From NCBI RefSeq assembly GCF_024347615.1, contig NZ_AP025509.1:1240001-1304000 (forward strand): 64,000 nucleotides of DNA, in the 5' to 3' direction. The notes below the pieces were generated by a model, which had not been told where the DNA came from, did not search any database, and saw only the letters and a program-made list of their open reading frames with translations. Position 1 is the first letter of the stretch; the number at the start of each line of letters is the position of its first letter. This document shows positions 1 to 9,119 of this stretch, piece after piece. This stretch comes from Vibrio splendidus (GTDB lineage Bacteria; Pseudomonadota; Gammaproteobacteria; Enterobacterales; Vibrionaceae). The position numbers and the translations under genes are program-made.

Positions 1-707
1 CTACACCTCATATTAATGCTCAAGCTGGTGATTTCGCAGAAACAGTACTTATGCCGGGCGACCCGCTTCGCGCAAAATACATTGCAGAAACATTCCTTGA
101 TGACGTGAAGCAAGTTTGTGACGTTCGCAACATGTTTGGTTACACAGGCACTTACAAAGGTAAGAAAGTTTCTGTAATGGGCCACGGTATGGGTATCCCA
201 TCATGCTGCATCTACGTACACGAGCTTATCGCTGAATACGGCGTGAAAAACGTTATTCGCGTAGGTAGCTGTGGTGCGGTACGTGACGACGTTAAACTGA
301 TGGACGTTGTTATCGGTATGGGTGCTTCTACAGACTCAAAAGTAAACCGTATTCGTTTCAACAATCACGACTTCGCTGCAATCGCTGATTTCGGTCTTCT
401 AGAAGAAGCAGTAAACCAAGCACGTGCACAAGAAGTTCCAGTTAAAGTTGGTAACGTATTCTCTGCAGACCTTTTCTACACTCCAGAAGCTGACCTTTTC
501 GAAAAAATGGAAAAGCTAGGCATCCTTGGTGTTGATATGGAAGCGGCAGGTATCTACGGTGTTGCTGCGGATCTTGGTGCTAAAGCACTAACCATCCTAA
601 CAGTGTCTGACCACATCATCCGTGGTGAGAAATTAAGCTCTGAAGATCGTCAAAAATCTTTCAACGACATGATGAAAGTTGCTCTAGAGACTGCAATCAA
701 CATCTAA
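1..707 (+). CDS. deoD: Purine nucleoside phosphorylase DeoD-type, 5' end cut by window
   Basis: Cytosolic enzyme that splits purine (deoxy)nucleosides with phosphate into base and (deoxy)ribose 1-phosphate, for purine salvage. The frame is open from the first bases, and its first full codons read [11 protein letters not shown], which matches the start of DeoD proteins. Only the initiator Met and about one further residue should be missing. Visible motifs are [15 protein letters not shown], the phosphate-binding RVGSCGA stretch and [12 protein letters not shown], which holds the nucleoside-binding Met-Glu pair. Length of about 236 residues fits the hexameric DeoD family. A hairpin follows the stop. 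Vibrios often carry a second deoD on chromosome II away from the deoCABD operon; this copy has no other deo gene downstream. Confidence 0.97.
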   Translation, partial: TPHINAQAGDFAETVLMPGDPLRAKYIAETFLDDVKQVCDVRNMFGYTGTYKGKKVSVMGHGMGIPSCCIYVHELIAEYGVKNVIRVGSCGAVRDDVKLMDVVIGMGASTDSKVNRIRFNNHDFAAIADFGLLEEAVNQARAQEVPVKVGNVFSADLFYTPEADLFEKMEKLGILGVDMEAAGIYGVAADLGAKALTILTVSDHIIRGEKLSSEDRQKSFNDMMKVALETAINI

Positions 708-742
708 CGACTTGAATAAGATACATTGAAAAGCGTTACCCC

Positions 743-764
743 GCAGCCAAGCTTACTTGGCTGC
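743..764 (+). terminator. Hairpin after deoD
   Basis: Perfect 9-bp stem GCAGCCAAG/CTTGGCTGC with loop CTTA, 35 bases after the deoD stop. The following bases (TCAAATAAT) are not a clean T run, so termination may be weak. The hairpin argues that the next gene starts at the GTG at 789 rather than the TTG at 726. Confidence 0.5.
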
Positions 765-788
765 TCAAATAATCCCGAGGGGGAGATC

Positions 789-2258
789 GTGTCTAACGAC
801 AAGCTGCCAAAAGATGCGGATGGTTTGCAACTCAACTTTTGTAAAACATTGGCGTGTGACAACTTTGGCTTGAGCGATGCAAAACGGTATGTTTTGCAAC
901 ACGCAAACCCTAAGCGTCCGGCGATGGTTTGTCGTGAATGTGGAGCTTTCCCCCCCTTACTTAACAATCGTGAAGTGTTAAGCGAACTTCATCGCCTAAG
1001 ACAACTTCACAGCGATGGGCTCCCTGCTTGTCGTAATGATGATTGCGATAACTTCGGCTTATCGGTTCATACCCACAAACATCTTTACCATGCCTTCGGC
1101 TACAGTGGCGACAGGCAGCGTTATCGATGTAAAGACTGCCAGTCAACCTTCGTTGACAAGTGGTCTGGATCCAATAAAAAACTTCAGTTTCAAGAAAACC
1201 TCATGGGCTTATTGTTCATGGGTTATTCCGTACGTGAAATCTGTAGAAAATTAGAGATCAATCCAAAGACTTTCTATGATCATGTTGACCATATCGCGAG
1301 CCGTTGTCGTCGTAAATTAGCGATGATCGATGCACGATGGGTTAACCATGCGAAAGATTACGAGTTCGCATCTCACTACCAGCGTCTACAGCCACAAAGT
1401 AACAACGGTGTGGTTTGGATAGCGACTGGCGAAGCGCATTCTGGCTACATCCTTTGCCAACACGTTAACTACTCTCAAAATGAAGAGCCTTCAGGGAATG
1501 TTGATCACAATCCTTACGATGACGTTGCGCGTTTTGTATCCAAAGATCACTCATCAGAAGCGAACCTCGAACAACCTCAGCCATCTGACAAGTTGAAAGA
1601 GCGTATTGAACAGCAGTACCAAGTGATTCTAGCGAGAGGTAACGTTGAGGATCCTATGGGTAACCTCACAACATTTAGCTACCCTTCAAAAGGCGCGCTG
1701 ATTCGACCGCCTTATACCTCTTATGCTCACTTCTTACATGTGCTTGATATGTGTAATGAAGACAAGCATGTCGCTATCTATATGCCACAAGATCCATTAC
1801 TAAGATCTGCCGCTTTAAGTGTATGTTTGCCGCGCATTCAGAGTCAAAATATTGACCTTATGTATGTAGAGGAAGATCCCGGCTGGCAAGACGATCAAAG
1901 TTTCGAAAAGATCGACATCGTTCACATGAGTTGGTGGCGCGATCGTTGGGCTATCGCAAATCAAGGTGATAACCAGAAAGGTATTTGCTACCTAACGGGT
2001 AACAATCCAGAACCAAAACAGTGGTTTAACACTGCCTCAATTCAGCAAACCAAGTTCTATCAACAACGCTTCCAGCTGTTATTTGATAGCTTCATCAATG
2101 AGCCCAGACGTAAGCTTCGTCCTGGGGGCATTCTTCCATTGCTCGACATATTTAGAGCTTGGCACAATCTGTGCTACCAAGATAAGCAAGGGCTCACGGC
2201 AGCGCAGCGCTTAGGTGTAGCAGAGCAGCCATTGACCCTAAAGCAACTACTTTCATAG
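789..2258 (+). CDS. Two-zinc-ribbon, HTH protein, probably a domesticated transposase
   Basis: Function unknown. The N-terminal half holds two copies of the same pattern: C-x4-C followed by NFGLS, then C-x2-C (CKTLACDNFGLS...CREC and CRNDDCDNFGLS...CKDC). An InsA-like helix-turn-helix follows (MGYSVREICRKLEINPKTFYDHV). The last third resembles a DDE-transposase tail: FRAWHNLCY, then AAQRLGVAEQPLTLKQLL. I see no terminal inverted repeats or target duplication, so it is probably a resident gene and not a live IS. I prefer the GTG at 789 because the sequence GAGGGGGAG lies just upstream and a deoD hairpin lies between 743 and 764. The alternative is TTG 726, which adds 21 residues. It could act as a DNA-binding regulator; this is not shown. 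Confidence 0.75.
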   Translation: MSNDKLPKDADGLQLNFCKTLACDNFGLSDAKRYVLQHANPKRPAMVCRECGAFPPLLNNREVLSELHRLRQLHSDGLPACRNDDCDNFGLSVHTHKHLYHAFGYSGDRQRYRCKDCQSTFVDKWSGSNKKLQFQENLMGLLFMGYSVREICRKLEINPKTFYDHVDHIASRCRRKLAMIDARWVNHAKDYEFASHYQRLQPQSNNGVVWIATGEAHSGYILCQHVNYSQNEEPSGNVDHNPYDDVARFVSKDHSSEANLEQPQPSDKLKERIEQQYQVILARGNVEDPMGNLTTFSYPSKGALIRPPYTSYAHFLHVLDMCNEDKHVAIYMPQDPLLRSAALSVCLPRIQSQNIDLMYVEEDPGWQDDQSFEKIDIVHMSWWRDRWAIANQGDNQKGICYLTGNNPEPKQWFNTASIQQTKFYQQRFQLLFDSFINEPRRKLRPGGILPLLDIFRAWHNLCYQDKQGLTAAQRLGVAEQPLTLKQLLS

Positions 2259-2443
2259 AAACAGACCTCTAGATAATTATTCGGGAACTCATTGATTTTA
2301 AAGCAACAACATGAGGTAACACCCATAATTGGAAAAGATACATGTTCCTTTAAGGCCCTAAGAAAGATAATTGGTGCTTATCTCAAATCACACTCTTATA
2401 ATGATTGTGTTATCAATATGTTCGATAATTATGGATCTAACTC

Positions 2444-3913
2444 TTGGACAAAAATCAGTACCTTCTTGAAACAGAACTAGAACAACTCAAAACTCGTGTC
2501 GACTCTGAGCCATCGGTGATCCTAGAGATTGCCCAACAGTGCCTAGTCCGATCGGAGCAAGTTCTGTTTGAAGAGGGTGCTATCCAGTCGTTAATGTTAA
2601 TGGCAAGGTGTAGCTGGAACCTGATGGATTACCAAAAAGGTTTGAAGTACATCAAGGAAACCTACAAGCGCCAGAACCGATTAGATACCGACCTTTTCCT
2701 CCCTGAAATCCTCCATTTACACGCGCTCCAGTACTGGGGACAAGCCAAGTACTATTCCGCCCAACAGTTCTGGATCAATGCCTTAGAGCAGTCTGCACTG
2801 GTTGATGAAGTCGAGATTCAAATTGAATGTCTCATTGGGCTTGGCAACATTTGGCGAATGACTCATGAATATAAGCTTGCACGTTCTACCCATCAACTTG
2901 CCGTTAAAGTGGCTAACAACAGCCGCATTGGTTGGCTAGAGGGCAAAGCAAGAATACTGCTCGCTTGGGATTACTACCTGCTTAACAACTATGTCGAAAT
3001 GCTGTCGGTACTCGACGGTGCAGAAGAAGCGTTAAAAGAGCATAAAGATAACACTTGGCATGCCGAAGTATGGGACTTTCGAGGCCTTGCTCTGCTTGGG
3101 CTTGAACGTCTAGATGATGCAGAGCGCGCGACAGCCAAAGCGCACAATCTAGCCGTAGAACACAACCTCGTTTGGATGAAAGCGCACTCTTACATCAGTC
3201 GAGCTCGATTGGAGCTCCTGAGAAAAAGACCAGAACATGCGGCAGAATTGCTGAAACTCGCTGAACACTCTGCAAATGAATTCGATAATGGTGAGTTGCT
3301 TAGCCAGATTTGTTACCAACAATCCTTGGTTGCAGAAGAAAACCAAGATTTCAAAGCTGCGTTGGTCGCCTTTAAAAAGTACCGTCAATATTCCATCGGT
3401 ATGCTTAAAGAGCAAACTAATCGTGTCGGTTTAGACAAAGCGCGCAGTTCCAAGCGTCAGCTTGAACAGAGAGCACGAAAACTGATTAACCGTATTCGTG
3501 GCCAGCATGAGTACGATCCTGAAAAGCACCTCTCTTATGTCGTCTCTGAAACCTTTTGGTGGGAGAAGCTGGTCCTATTTAAGACAGAACTTAAACGTTC
3601 GAACCACAGCATCATTATGTTCCATCATGTCGATACCGATTACTTAGATGTCTGTACCGAGATTGCTCATACCTTGTGTAATCAAAACGACTTCATCGCT
3701 AGGCTGAGTTCAGAGCGTGTTGCTATGATGCTTTCAGAGAAAGGCGAAGCCGCAGAACAAACCTTCCAAACTCTCAGCACCATGCTAGAAATATATCCAT
3801 GGCATAGAAAAGGATTAAAAGGTTCGAGACCTACCGTCAGCCTCAATGATATTTTGACGTTCCCGTTCACTCTTGAACAATTAGAAGAAGACGATGCTGA
3901 GGTAATAGAATAA
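2444..3913 (+). CDS. TPR protein with degenerate GGDEF-like C-terminus
   Basis: About 489 residues, cytoplasmic, with no signal peptide. Roughly residues 1-330 are helical TPR-like repeats. A basic linker follows, and then a segment that aligns by eye with the GGDEF domain of the next gene. SIIMFHHVDTDYL sits where that protein has ALMVVDIDHFK, RLSSERVAMML (about residues 418-428) sits where it has RFGGEEFLVIL, and PTVSLND sits where it has LTVSIGI. The signature has become SSERV, so cyclase activity is not expected. The stop overlaps the next start (TAATG), implying translational coupling. The TTG start is uncertain: no ATG is available in frame and the ribosome site is weak. It may be a regulatory partner of the downstream cyclase (inference). 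Confidence 0.8.
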   Translation: MDKNQYLLETELEQLKTRVDSEPSVILEIAQQCLVRSEQVLFEEGAIQSLMLMARCSWNLMDYQKGLKYIKETYKRQNRLDTDLFLPEILHLHALQYWGQAKYYSAQQFWINALEQSALVDEVEIQIECLIGLGNIWRMTHEYKLARSTHQLAVKVANNSRIGWLEGKARILLAWDYYLLNNYVEMLSVLDGAEEALKEHKDNTWHAEVWDFRGLALLGLERLDDAERATAKAHNLAVEHNLVWMKAHSYISRARLELLRKRPEHAAELLKLAEHSANEFDNGELLSQICYQQSLVAEENQDFKAALVAFKKYRQYSIGMLKEQTNRVGLDKARSSKRQLEQRARKLINRIRGQHEYDPEKHLSYVVSETFWWEKLVLFKTELKRSNHSIIMFHHVDTDYLDVCTEIAHTLCNQNDFIARLSSERVAMMLSEKGEAAEQTFQTLSTMLEIYPWHRKGLKGSRPTVSLNDILTFPFTLEQLEEDDAEVIE

Positions 3914-5493
3914 TGGAAACCCTACTACGCAAGATCACAGATGCTGGTTTAGACCCTTCATCGGTATCGGGTGAAGAAGCGATCATATTCTGGAACCACA
4001 TTCGCCAGCACGTTTCGACCACGCAAACTGAGCAAGCGCACTGCTATATCATCAGCTCTGAGTACCGTGCCGAGTTACAACAAAATCAAACCAGTATCGA
4101 AGAACTCAGGTTTGCACTCGACCTACTCCACCTTCCTGTAGATATCGAAGACATTCTCACAGTAAAGACCAGCCTAAGCGACCGCTTAGTTGAAATTGGT
4201 GATTACACATCGGCACTGAATGAATTCGTCAGCTCATCGACAATTGCGGTTGAACACGGCCATATCGATGAATATGTATTGGCTATCTTAGGCATGGGCA
4301 ACCTGTGTGATGCCTATGGTGATCACAACAGAGCTCTTCGCTATTACCAAAAAATCAGCAGTATAGACCACGCGATAAGCAGTCGCTCACTTCGCCTCAA
4401 ATTCAAGCTGCATATGGTAGCAAGCCTACTTCTGCTCAACCGCATTACCGCGGCCAGCGATTTACTGAATGAGTGCGAAGAATTAAGTATTCTAGTGAGT
4501 GACAAGTTGCTCACAGCTCAAATATTGCTCTACCAAGCGAAAGTGCTTCGTGCTAAGAAAAAATACCATGAAGCCTTACGTTGCCTTTCAAAAGTTCAAT
4601 ACCCAGCCAACAGCACTCAAGCAAGCTGGCTCGCAACCATGACTCGTCTCGAGTTAGCACATTGCCTAAGTGCAACCGGAAAGCAAGACTATGCGAGCAT
4701 GATTTTGTCGAACACAGACAAACGTGTAAAAGCCTACTCATCGCCAGTGCTTGCAAAGCGTTTCTATGACTCTTTGAGTGACGTATGTATGAATCAGGGC
4801 CGTTTTCAAGAAGCTCTGAGCTATGAGAAAAAAGGTTACCGAATTGAAACGGATCTGATGAAGCAGATCCCGATCAGCGAACTCGGTGCAAGCCAACTAC
4901 GCCGCCTATCGCGTTTTGAGTTACAACTAAAACTCATTCTCTCTGAACAAGAAAATAGAGAACTCAAAGAGACGACTGAACAGCACAAGAATACAGTTGC
5001 TCAACTACAACAAGATGTTTTCACCGACCCACTGACCGGGTTACACAACCGTCGATGGTTAGATGTAAAACTAAAAGACCTGTTGCTTCACGAAGCACCT
5101 TTCGCCTTGATGGTTGTTGATATCGACCACTTTAAGTCTATCAATGATGAACTAAGCCACTTAGTGGGTGATAAAGCGATTGTCAGCGTTTCTCAAGAGC
5201 TGCGCTCATACTTTAAGTTTAGAGGCGCGTCATGTGTCAGATTTGGTGGAGAAGAGTTCCTCGTCATCCTTGAAAACACTGACCTTGCGAAAGCAGAAAT
5301 GCACTCTGAAAATTATCGAGAGCGTATCTTCCAATTCGGATGGCATGAAATACTCGGAGAGCGCGGTTTAACCGTGAGTATCGGTATCACTTTACATCGC
5401 GACGGAGAAAATACTCAGCGTACCTTCTACCGTGCCGATAAAGCGCTATACCGAGCTAAAGCCAATGGCCGTAATCAAGTGTGTACAGAGTAG
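3913..5493 (+). CDS. TPR-GGDEF diguanylate cyclase
   Basis: 526 residues: about 330 residues of TPR-like helices, a coiled-coil stretch (about 335-370), then a complete GGDEF domain. Visible are DPLTGLHNRRWLD, the metal site DIDHFKSIND, the signature RFGGEEF (about residue 442) and YRADKALYRAKANGRN at the end. It should make cyclic di-GMP from two GTP. The inhibitory RxxD site expected five residues before GGEEF is absent (the four residues there read FRGA), so classical product inhibition is unlikely. No transmembrane segment is seen, so input probably comes through protein contacts of the TPR part. It is coupled to the preceding TPR gene by a TAATG overlap. Confidence 0.93.
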   Translation: METLLRKITDAGLDPSSVSGEEAIIFWNHIRQHVSTTQTEQAHCYIISSEYRAELQQNQTSIEELRFALDLLHLPVDIEDILTVKTSLSDRLVEIGDYTSALNEFVSSSTIAVEHGHIDEYVLAILGMGNLCDAYGDHNRALRYYQKISSIDHAISSRSLRLKFKLHMVASLLLLNRITAASDLLNECEELSILVSDKLLTAQILLYQAKVLRAKKKYHEALRCLSKVQYPANSTQASWLATMTRLELAHCLSATGKQDYASMILSNTDKRVKAYSSPVLAKRFYDSLSDVCMNQGRFQEALSYEKKGYRIETDLMKQIPISELGASQLRRLSRFELQLKLILSEQENRELKETTEQHKNTVAQLQQDVFTDPLTGLHNRRWLDVKLKDLLLHEAPFALMVVDIDHFKSINDELSHLVGDKAIVSVSQELRSYFKFRGASCVRFGGEEFLVILENTDLAKAEMHSENYRERIFQFGWHEILGERGLTVSIGITLHRDGENTQRTFYRADKALYRAKANGRNQVCTE

Positions 5494-5499
5494 TGGCAT

Positions 5500-5553
5500 G
5501 TAACTCTGTAACTTTGTAGCTCTGTAGCTCTGTAGCTCTGTAGCTCTGTAGCT
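5500..5553. repeat. 8-bp tandem repeat GTAGCTCT
   Basis: Nearly seven copies in a row: GTAACTCT, GTAACTTT, four GTAGCTCT, then a partial GTAGCT. It fills the gap between the convergent cyclase and EamA genes. No terminator hairpin was found here. Copy number is likely to vary between strains. Confidence 0.9.
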
Positions 5554-5565
5554 AAAGCCTGAACT

Positions 5566-6468
5566 TTATTGATAAAAGAACAGAGATATTCCAGCAAGGG
5601 CAGCAAGCGTCCCGATGACGCTTTGCTTTGACACCTTCTCCCCTTTAATCGCATAAATCACCAAAATAAAGACCGGACTGGTCGCTATCAATGTTTGTGC
5701 AATCGCAGGGTTCGCATTCTTCAATGCCACTTGCTGAAGCCACAAAGCCAAAAAGGTTCCGACAAAGATTGCCCCTAATAACCAAAGTTTATCGAGCTTG
5801 GTCATTTCCCATAAATCTCTTTTTATCGATGAATACGGCTTCTTTTCAACAAAAGGGATAATCAGCATTACTGCAAACACACCTATCGTGAGACGAATCA
5901 GTGCACCTAATAATGGTGGGATATCACCCGCCACTAACGCGTAATGAGAAATCACCACACCGGATGCCTGACAAACACTCGCCACAAGCCCATAACCAAT
6001 GCCACCCCACTGCGCTTTATCATTCGATTCACCGCTCGCCGATTTTGATGGCTGGAAGACAACGAAGGTCACCGCTAGTGTTGTAATCACGACACCGAGC
6101 CAACTTTGTACTGTCAATACAGCACCAAGAAACATGAGTGCCAGCACGCCAGAAAGAGGCGGTGCTAAAGATTCCAGTAACAGCGTCTTATTGGCACCGA
6201 TTCTTTTCAATGCCGCAAAATAGGCGCTATCTCCAATCGCAATGCCAATCACACCTGAAATTGCCAATATCAGAAAATGGTTGGTACTCAATTCAAATTC
6301 AGGCATCGGTATTAACGGCATGACTAACAGCATCATGCCAGAAGCGACTACACCCTTAACAATGTTCAATTGCATCGCAGAGAAGCGATGTCCAAATTGC
6401 CCATAAATCCATGTCGCACACGCCCACACAATCGCAGCACCAATAGCCGCCAATTCACCTATATACAT
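5566..6468 (-). CDS. EamA/DMT-family permease
   Basis: 300-residue inner-membrane protein with ten hydrophobic segments in two repeated halves, as in the drug/metabolite transporter superfamily. The N-terminal half contains GVIGIAIGDSAYFAALKRIGA and the C-terminal half contains QVALKNANPAIAQTLIATSPVFI, both typical EamA repeat ends. The substrate cannot be told from sequence; relatives move amino acids, nucleosides or other small metabolites. It ends with a stop 73 bases from the convergent cyclase gene and has its own promoter in 6469-6700. ATG start at 6468. Confidence 0.88.
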   Translation of the reverse strand: MYIGELAAIGAAIVWACATWIYGQFGHRFSAMQLNIVKGVVASGMMLLVMPLIPMPEFELSTNHFLILAISGVIGIAIGDSAYFAALKRIGANKTLLLESLAPPLSGVLALMFLGAVLTVQSWLGVVITTLAVTFVVFQPSKSASGESNDKAQWGGIGYGLVASVCQASGVVISHYALVAGDIPPLLGALIRLTIGVFAVMLIIPFVEKKPYSSIKRDLWEMTKLDKLWLLGAIFVGTFLALWLQQVALKNANPAIAQTLIATSPVFILVIYAIKGEKVSKQSVIGTLAALAGISLFFYQ

Positions 6469-6718
6469 CCGTGTTTATCCTTTGTGGTTGTGCACGTCAT
6501 TTAGAATCGTAGCTGTCATCATTTCAGCTAAAATACCAACCAGAAAGCCGAAATAGCCTCTTCAAACGCGATGAGATTTTATAAGATTCGTCAATGGTTT
6601 TGCTCACATTAGAAGCGAACACTCATTATTTCTAACTCAGTAAATCATTTTTATAACAATTACTTGGATGATAGCGTACTATATTTATAACTAACATCTA
6701 ACATTACAAGGATCTGTT

Positions 6719-7114
6719 ATGTTTTTAGACTACTTTGCACTCGGCTTACTCATTTTCGTTGCTCTAGTCATCTTTTACGGCATCATCGTTATTCACGATA
6801 TCCCTTATGAAATAGCCAAAGAACGTAATCATCCTCACCAAGACGCAATTCACGTCTCAGGCTGGGTTAGCCTATTCACTTTGCACACAATTTGGCCCTT
6901 TCTATGGATTTGGGCAACATTATGGCGCAAAGACCGAGGCTGGGGCTTCGAAAAACTCGAAGAAGAGCAGCACGATATTCATCACCGAGTGGATGTTTTA
7001 ATCGATCAAGTTAGCACCCTTCAAGAAGAGATCGCACAGCTCAAACAAGCAAATACTAAACAAAGCAGCACAGAAAAAGAGTCAAACAACGTTCAAGATC
7101 AGGAGGTTAAGTAA
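6719..7114 (+). CDS. yiaW: YiaW-like DUF3302 inner-membrane protein
   Basis: 131 residues with two membrane segments (about 5-27 and 48-67) and a charged, coiled C-terminus. The N-terminus MFLDYFALGLLIFVALVIFY and the motif HDIPYEIAKERNHPHQDAIH closely resemble Escherichia coli YiaW. The family is always small and is found next to an HlyD-type adaptor. Its role is not known. An AAGGA ribosome site precedes the ATG. The stop overlaps the start of the next gene (TAATG), so the two are co-translated. Confidence 0.9.
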   Translation: MFLDYFALGLLIFVALVIFYGIIVIHDIPYEIAKERNHPHQDAIHVSGWVSLFTLHTIWPFLWIWATLWRKDRGWGFEKLEEEQHDIHHRVDVLIDQVSTLQEEIAQLKQANTKQSSTEKESNNVQDQEVK

Positions 7115-8244
7115 TGGATTTACTACTGATAATGACCTACGCGGCACTTTGTATCACTATTTTCAAAGTATTTAATATCCCACTAAACAAATGGACAGTG
7201 CCTACCGCAGTGCTCGGTGGTGTGGTCATCGTAGGAACATTGATCCTATTAATGAACTACAACCATCCTTTCACACAACTTGGCAACCAAGTTTACTCAA
7301 CGACTCCAATTGTTTCAGGCGTTAGAGGTAAAGTCATTGAGGTTCCTGTTGAGGCGAATTCTCCTTTAAAGAAAGGAGACATCCTCTTTAAAATTGACCC
7401 TATCCCTTTTGAAGCAGAAGTCGCTAAGCTCGAAGCGAAAGTAAAAGAAGCAAGCCAAGGAGCACTTGGGCTTGAATCTCAAGTTGCTGAAGCTGAAGCT
7501 GCTAAAATCAAAGCGATTGCAGAAAGAGACAAAGCGCAACGCGAGTTTTCTCGTTATAAGCGTGGCTTTGAAAGTGGTGCGTTCACCGAACAACAATTGG
7601 ATACTCGTAGACAAGCTTACAAGGCATCGGAAGCTGCAGTAAAAGTAGCAGAAGCAAGTCAACAACAAGCTCAGATTGCTCTAAATTCTGAAATTGGTGG
7701 CGAGAACACCGCAGTGGCAGGATTACTTGCAGACTTACGTAAGGCTCAATTCAACCTTGACCAAACGGTCGTGAGAGCACCAACGGATGGATATGTTACA
7801 CAACTAGCACTGCGTCCAGGCGTAATGGCTGTACCGCTGCCTCTTGCTCCTGTCATGACATTTGTCCATACGGAAGAAAAATACTACATCGCAGCATTCA
7901 GACAAAACTCATTGCAACGACTGCATCCTGGTTTCGAAGCTGAATTTTTATTCAGAGCACTACCAGGCAAGATTTTCAAAGGACGCATTGATGAAATAAT
8001 CCCAGCTATTGGTGAGAGTCAAATTCAAGCGCGCGGGACACTTATTGGTACCAATGCACTTCGTACTAATGGACGTGTATTTGCTAAAATGACCATCACT
8101 GATGACCTGTCTGACTACCATTTACCTATGGGTACCGCGGTTGAAGTTGCCGTTTATTCTGACAGCTTCACTCACGTGTCTATCATGCGTAAGGTCCTTA
8201 TTCGCATGAAGAGCTGGCAAAACTATCTATATCTAGACCACTAA
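7114..8244 (+). CDS. yiaV: YiaV-like HlyD-family membrane fusion protein
   Basis: 376 residues: N-terminal membrane anchors (two hydrophobic segments within residues 1-50), a biotinyl-lipoyl-like half motif (VSGVRGKVIEVPVEAN), a long alpha-helical hairpin rich in Ala, Glu and Lys (about 100-215), the second lipoyl half (VRAPTDGYVTQLALRPG) and a beta-barrel domain. The C-terminal SIMRKVLIRMKSWQNYLYLD is shared with E. coli YiaV. HlyD proteins bridge inner-membrane pumps to outer-membrane channels, but no pump or TolC gene lies nearby. An AGGAGG site at 7101 precedes the overlapping ATG. A similar pair lies at 36894-38438. Confidence 0.92.
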   Translation: MDLLLIMTYAALCITIFKVFNIPLNKWTVPTAVLGGVVIVGTLILLMNYNHPFTQLGNQVYSTTPIVSGVRGKVIEVPVEANSPLKKGDILFKIDPIPFEAEVAKLEAKVKEASQGALGLESQVAEAEAAKIKAIAERDKAQREFSRYKRGFESGAFTEQQLDTRRQAYKASEAAVKVAEASQQQAQIALNSEIGGENTAVAGLLADLRKAQFNLDQTVVRAPTDGYVTQLALRPGVMAVPLPLAPVMTFVHTEEKYYIAAFRQNSLQRLHPGFEAEFLFRALPGKIFKGRIDEIIPAIGESQIQARGTLIGTNALRTNGRVFAKMTITDDLSDYHLPMGTAVEVAVYSDSFTHVSIMRKVLIRMKSWQNYLYLDH

Positions 8245-8312
8245 CTATACCTAGACCACTAAATGGTCGTAGATATACGACGAACCCACTTAACACATTG
8301 TTAAGACGAATG

Positions 8313-8341
8313 AAAAAGCCAGACCCGTTCTGGCTTTTTTG
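8313..8341 (+). terminator. Rho-independent terminator after yiaV
   Basis: Stem GCCAGA/TCTGGC (8318-8323 with 8329-8334) flanked by an A run and followed by seven Ts. It ends the yiaWV unit. Confidence 0.9.
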
Positions 8342-8399
8342 TTGCTTGATTAACCGTAAAATTGCGCTTTTTACACGATATTTAGGTGTTCAGATGGAA

Positions 8400-8564
8400 T
8401 TTTAGACATCTAGACACTTATCTTCCCTTATGGAAGGGTTCTACTGTATAATGCGCGCCTTATTTTTTATATTTGCCCAAAAAACGTTCTCATTGAGACG
8501 CATATTAATAATGGCGAATATTTGTTCTTTATTTTGCTTTATTTTTCAGTATTCGAGGTTATCT
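8400..8564 (+). promoter_or_regulatory. Promoter and leader of the ECF transporter operon
   Basis: A TATAAT box at 8447-8452 is followed by a GC-rich discriminator (GCGCGCC), a feature linked to stringent control in other promoters. The -35 region is poor. A small inverted repeat, CTTCC-cttat-GGAAG, lies just upstream at 8422-8436 and could be an operator. About 100 bases of leader follow before the ATG at 8565; I could not match them to a known riboswitch. Confidence 0.5.
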
Positions 8565-9113
8565 ATGAACTTTTCAGCTAAAACAGTGGTCGTTATCGCC
8601 ATTGGCGCGGCACTGTACGGCATTGGTGGTTTACCTATGTTTGGTGTCCCAGTGTTTGCGAACACGACATTGAAACCAGCGATGGCAGTCCTAGCACTAT
8701 TTTCTGTTTTGTTCGGCCCAATTGTTGGCTTCTTGGTTGGCTTTATCGGTCACTGGGTAACGGATCTGTTCGCAGGCTGGGGCGTTTGGTTAACTTGGGT
8801 ACTAGGCTCAGGTATCGTAGGTATGGTTATCGGCTTATTCCCTATGATGACTAAGAACCGTCTTCAACAAGGCGAACTGCCAATGAAAGATTTTGTATTG
8901 TTCGTGATACTGGCCCTTGCAGGTAACGTTGTAGGCTATGGCTGCTCTGCGTTCCTAGATACTATCTTATATGCAGAACCGTTTACTAAAGTCTTCACTC
9001 AACTGTCTATCATCGCAGCGGGTAACACCGTTCTGATCGCTGTTGTGGGCTTCCTGATCCTAAAATCAGTCGCTAAACGCAACAAACAAAGCCGCAACCT
9101 AACTGAGGCATAA
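8565..9113 (+). CDS. UPF0397 ECF transporter S component
   Basis: 182 residues, about five membrane segments, matching the UPF0397 family of substrate-binding (S) components of energy-coupling factor transporters. The chosen ATG has GAGG seven bases upstream and gives the usual start [21 protein letters not shown] longer frame back to 8430 would run through the promoter, so it was rejected. The gene is first in a three-gene set with the ATPase and the T component, a dedicated (group I) ECF layout. The transported vitamin or metal is not evident from the sequence. Confidence 0.92.
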   Translation: MNFSAKTVVVIAIGAALYGIGGLPMFGVPVFANTTLKPAMAVLALFSVLFGPIVGFLVGFIGHWVTDLFAGWGVWLTWVLGSGIVGMVIGLFPMMTKNRLQQGELPMKDFVLFVILALAGNVVGYGCSAFLDTILYAEPFTKVFTQLSIIAAGNTVLIAVVGFLILKSVAKRNKQSRNLTEA

Positions 9114-9119
9114 GCGATA

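Noticed and set aside
726..788. TTG start giving a longer zinc-ribbon protein
   Set aside because: It would run through the deoD hairpin and has no ribosome site; GTG 789 has one.
789..2258. Active insertion sequence
   Set aside because: No terminal inverted repeats or target-site duplications were found at either side.
2292..2480. 62-codon open frame before the TPR gene
   Set aside because: No recognisable domain or ribosome site, and it overlaps the start of the TPR gene in another frame.
8453..8564. Riboswitch in the ECF leader
   Set aside because: No known aptamer core was recognised; only a weak hairpin near GTTCTC/GAGAC.
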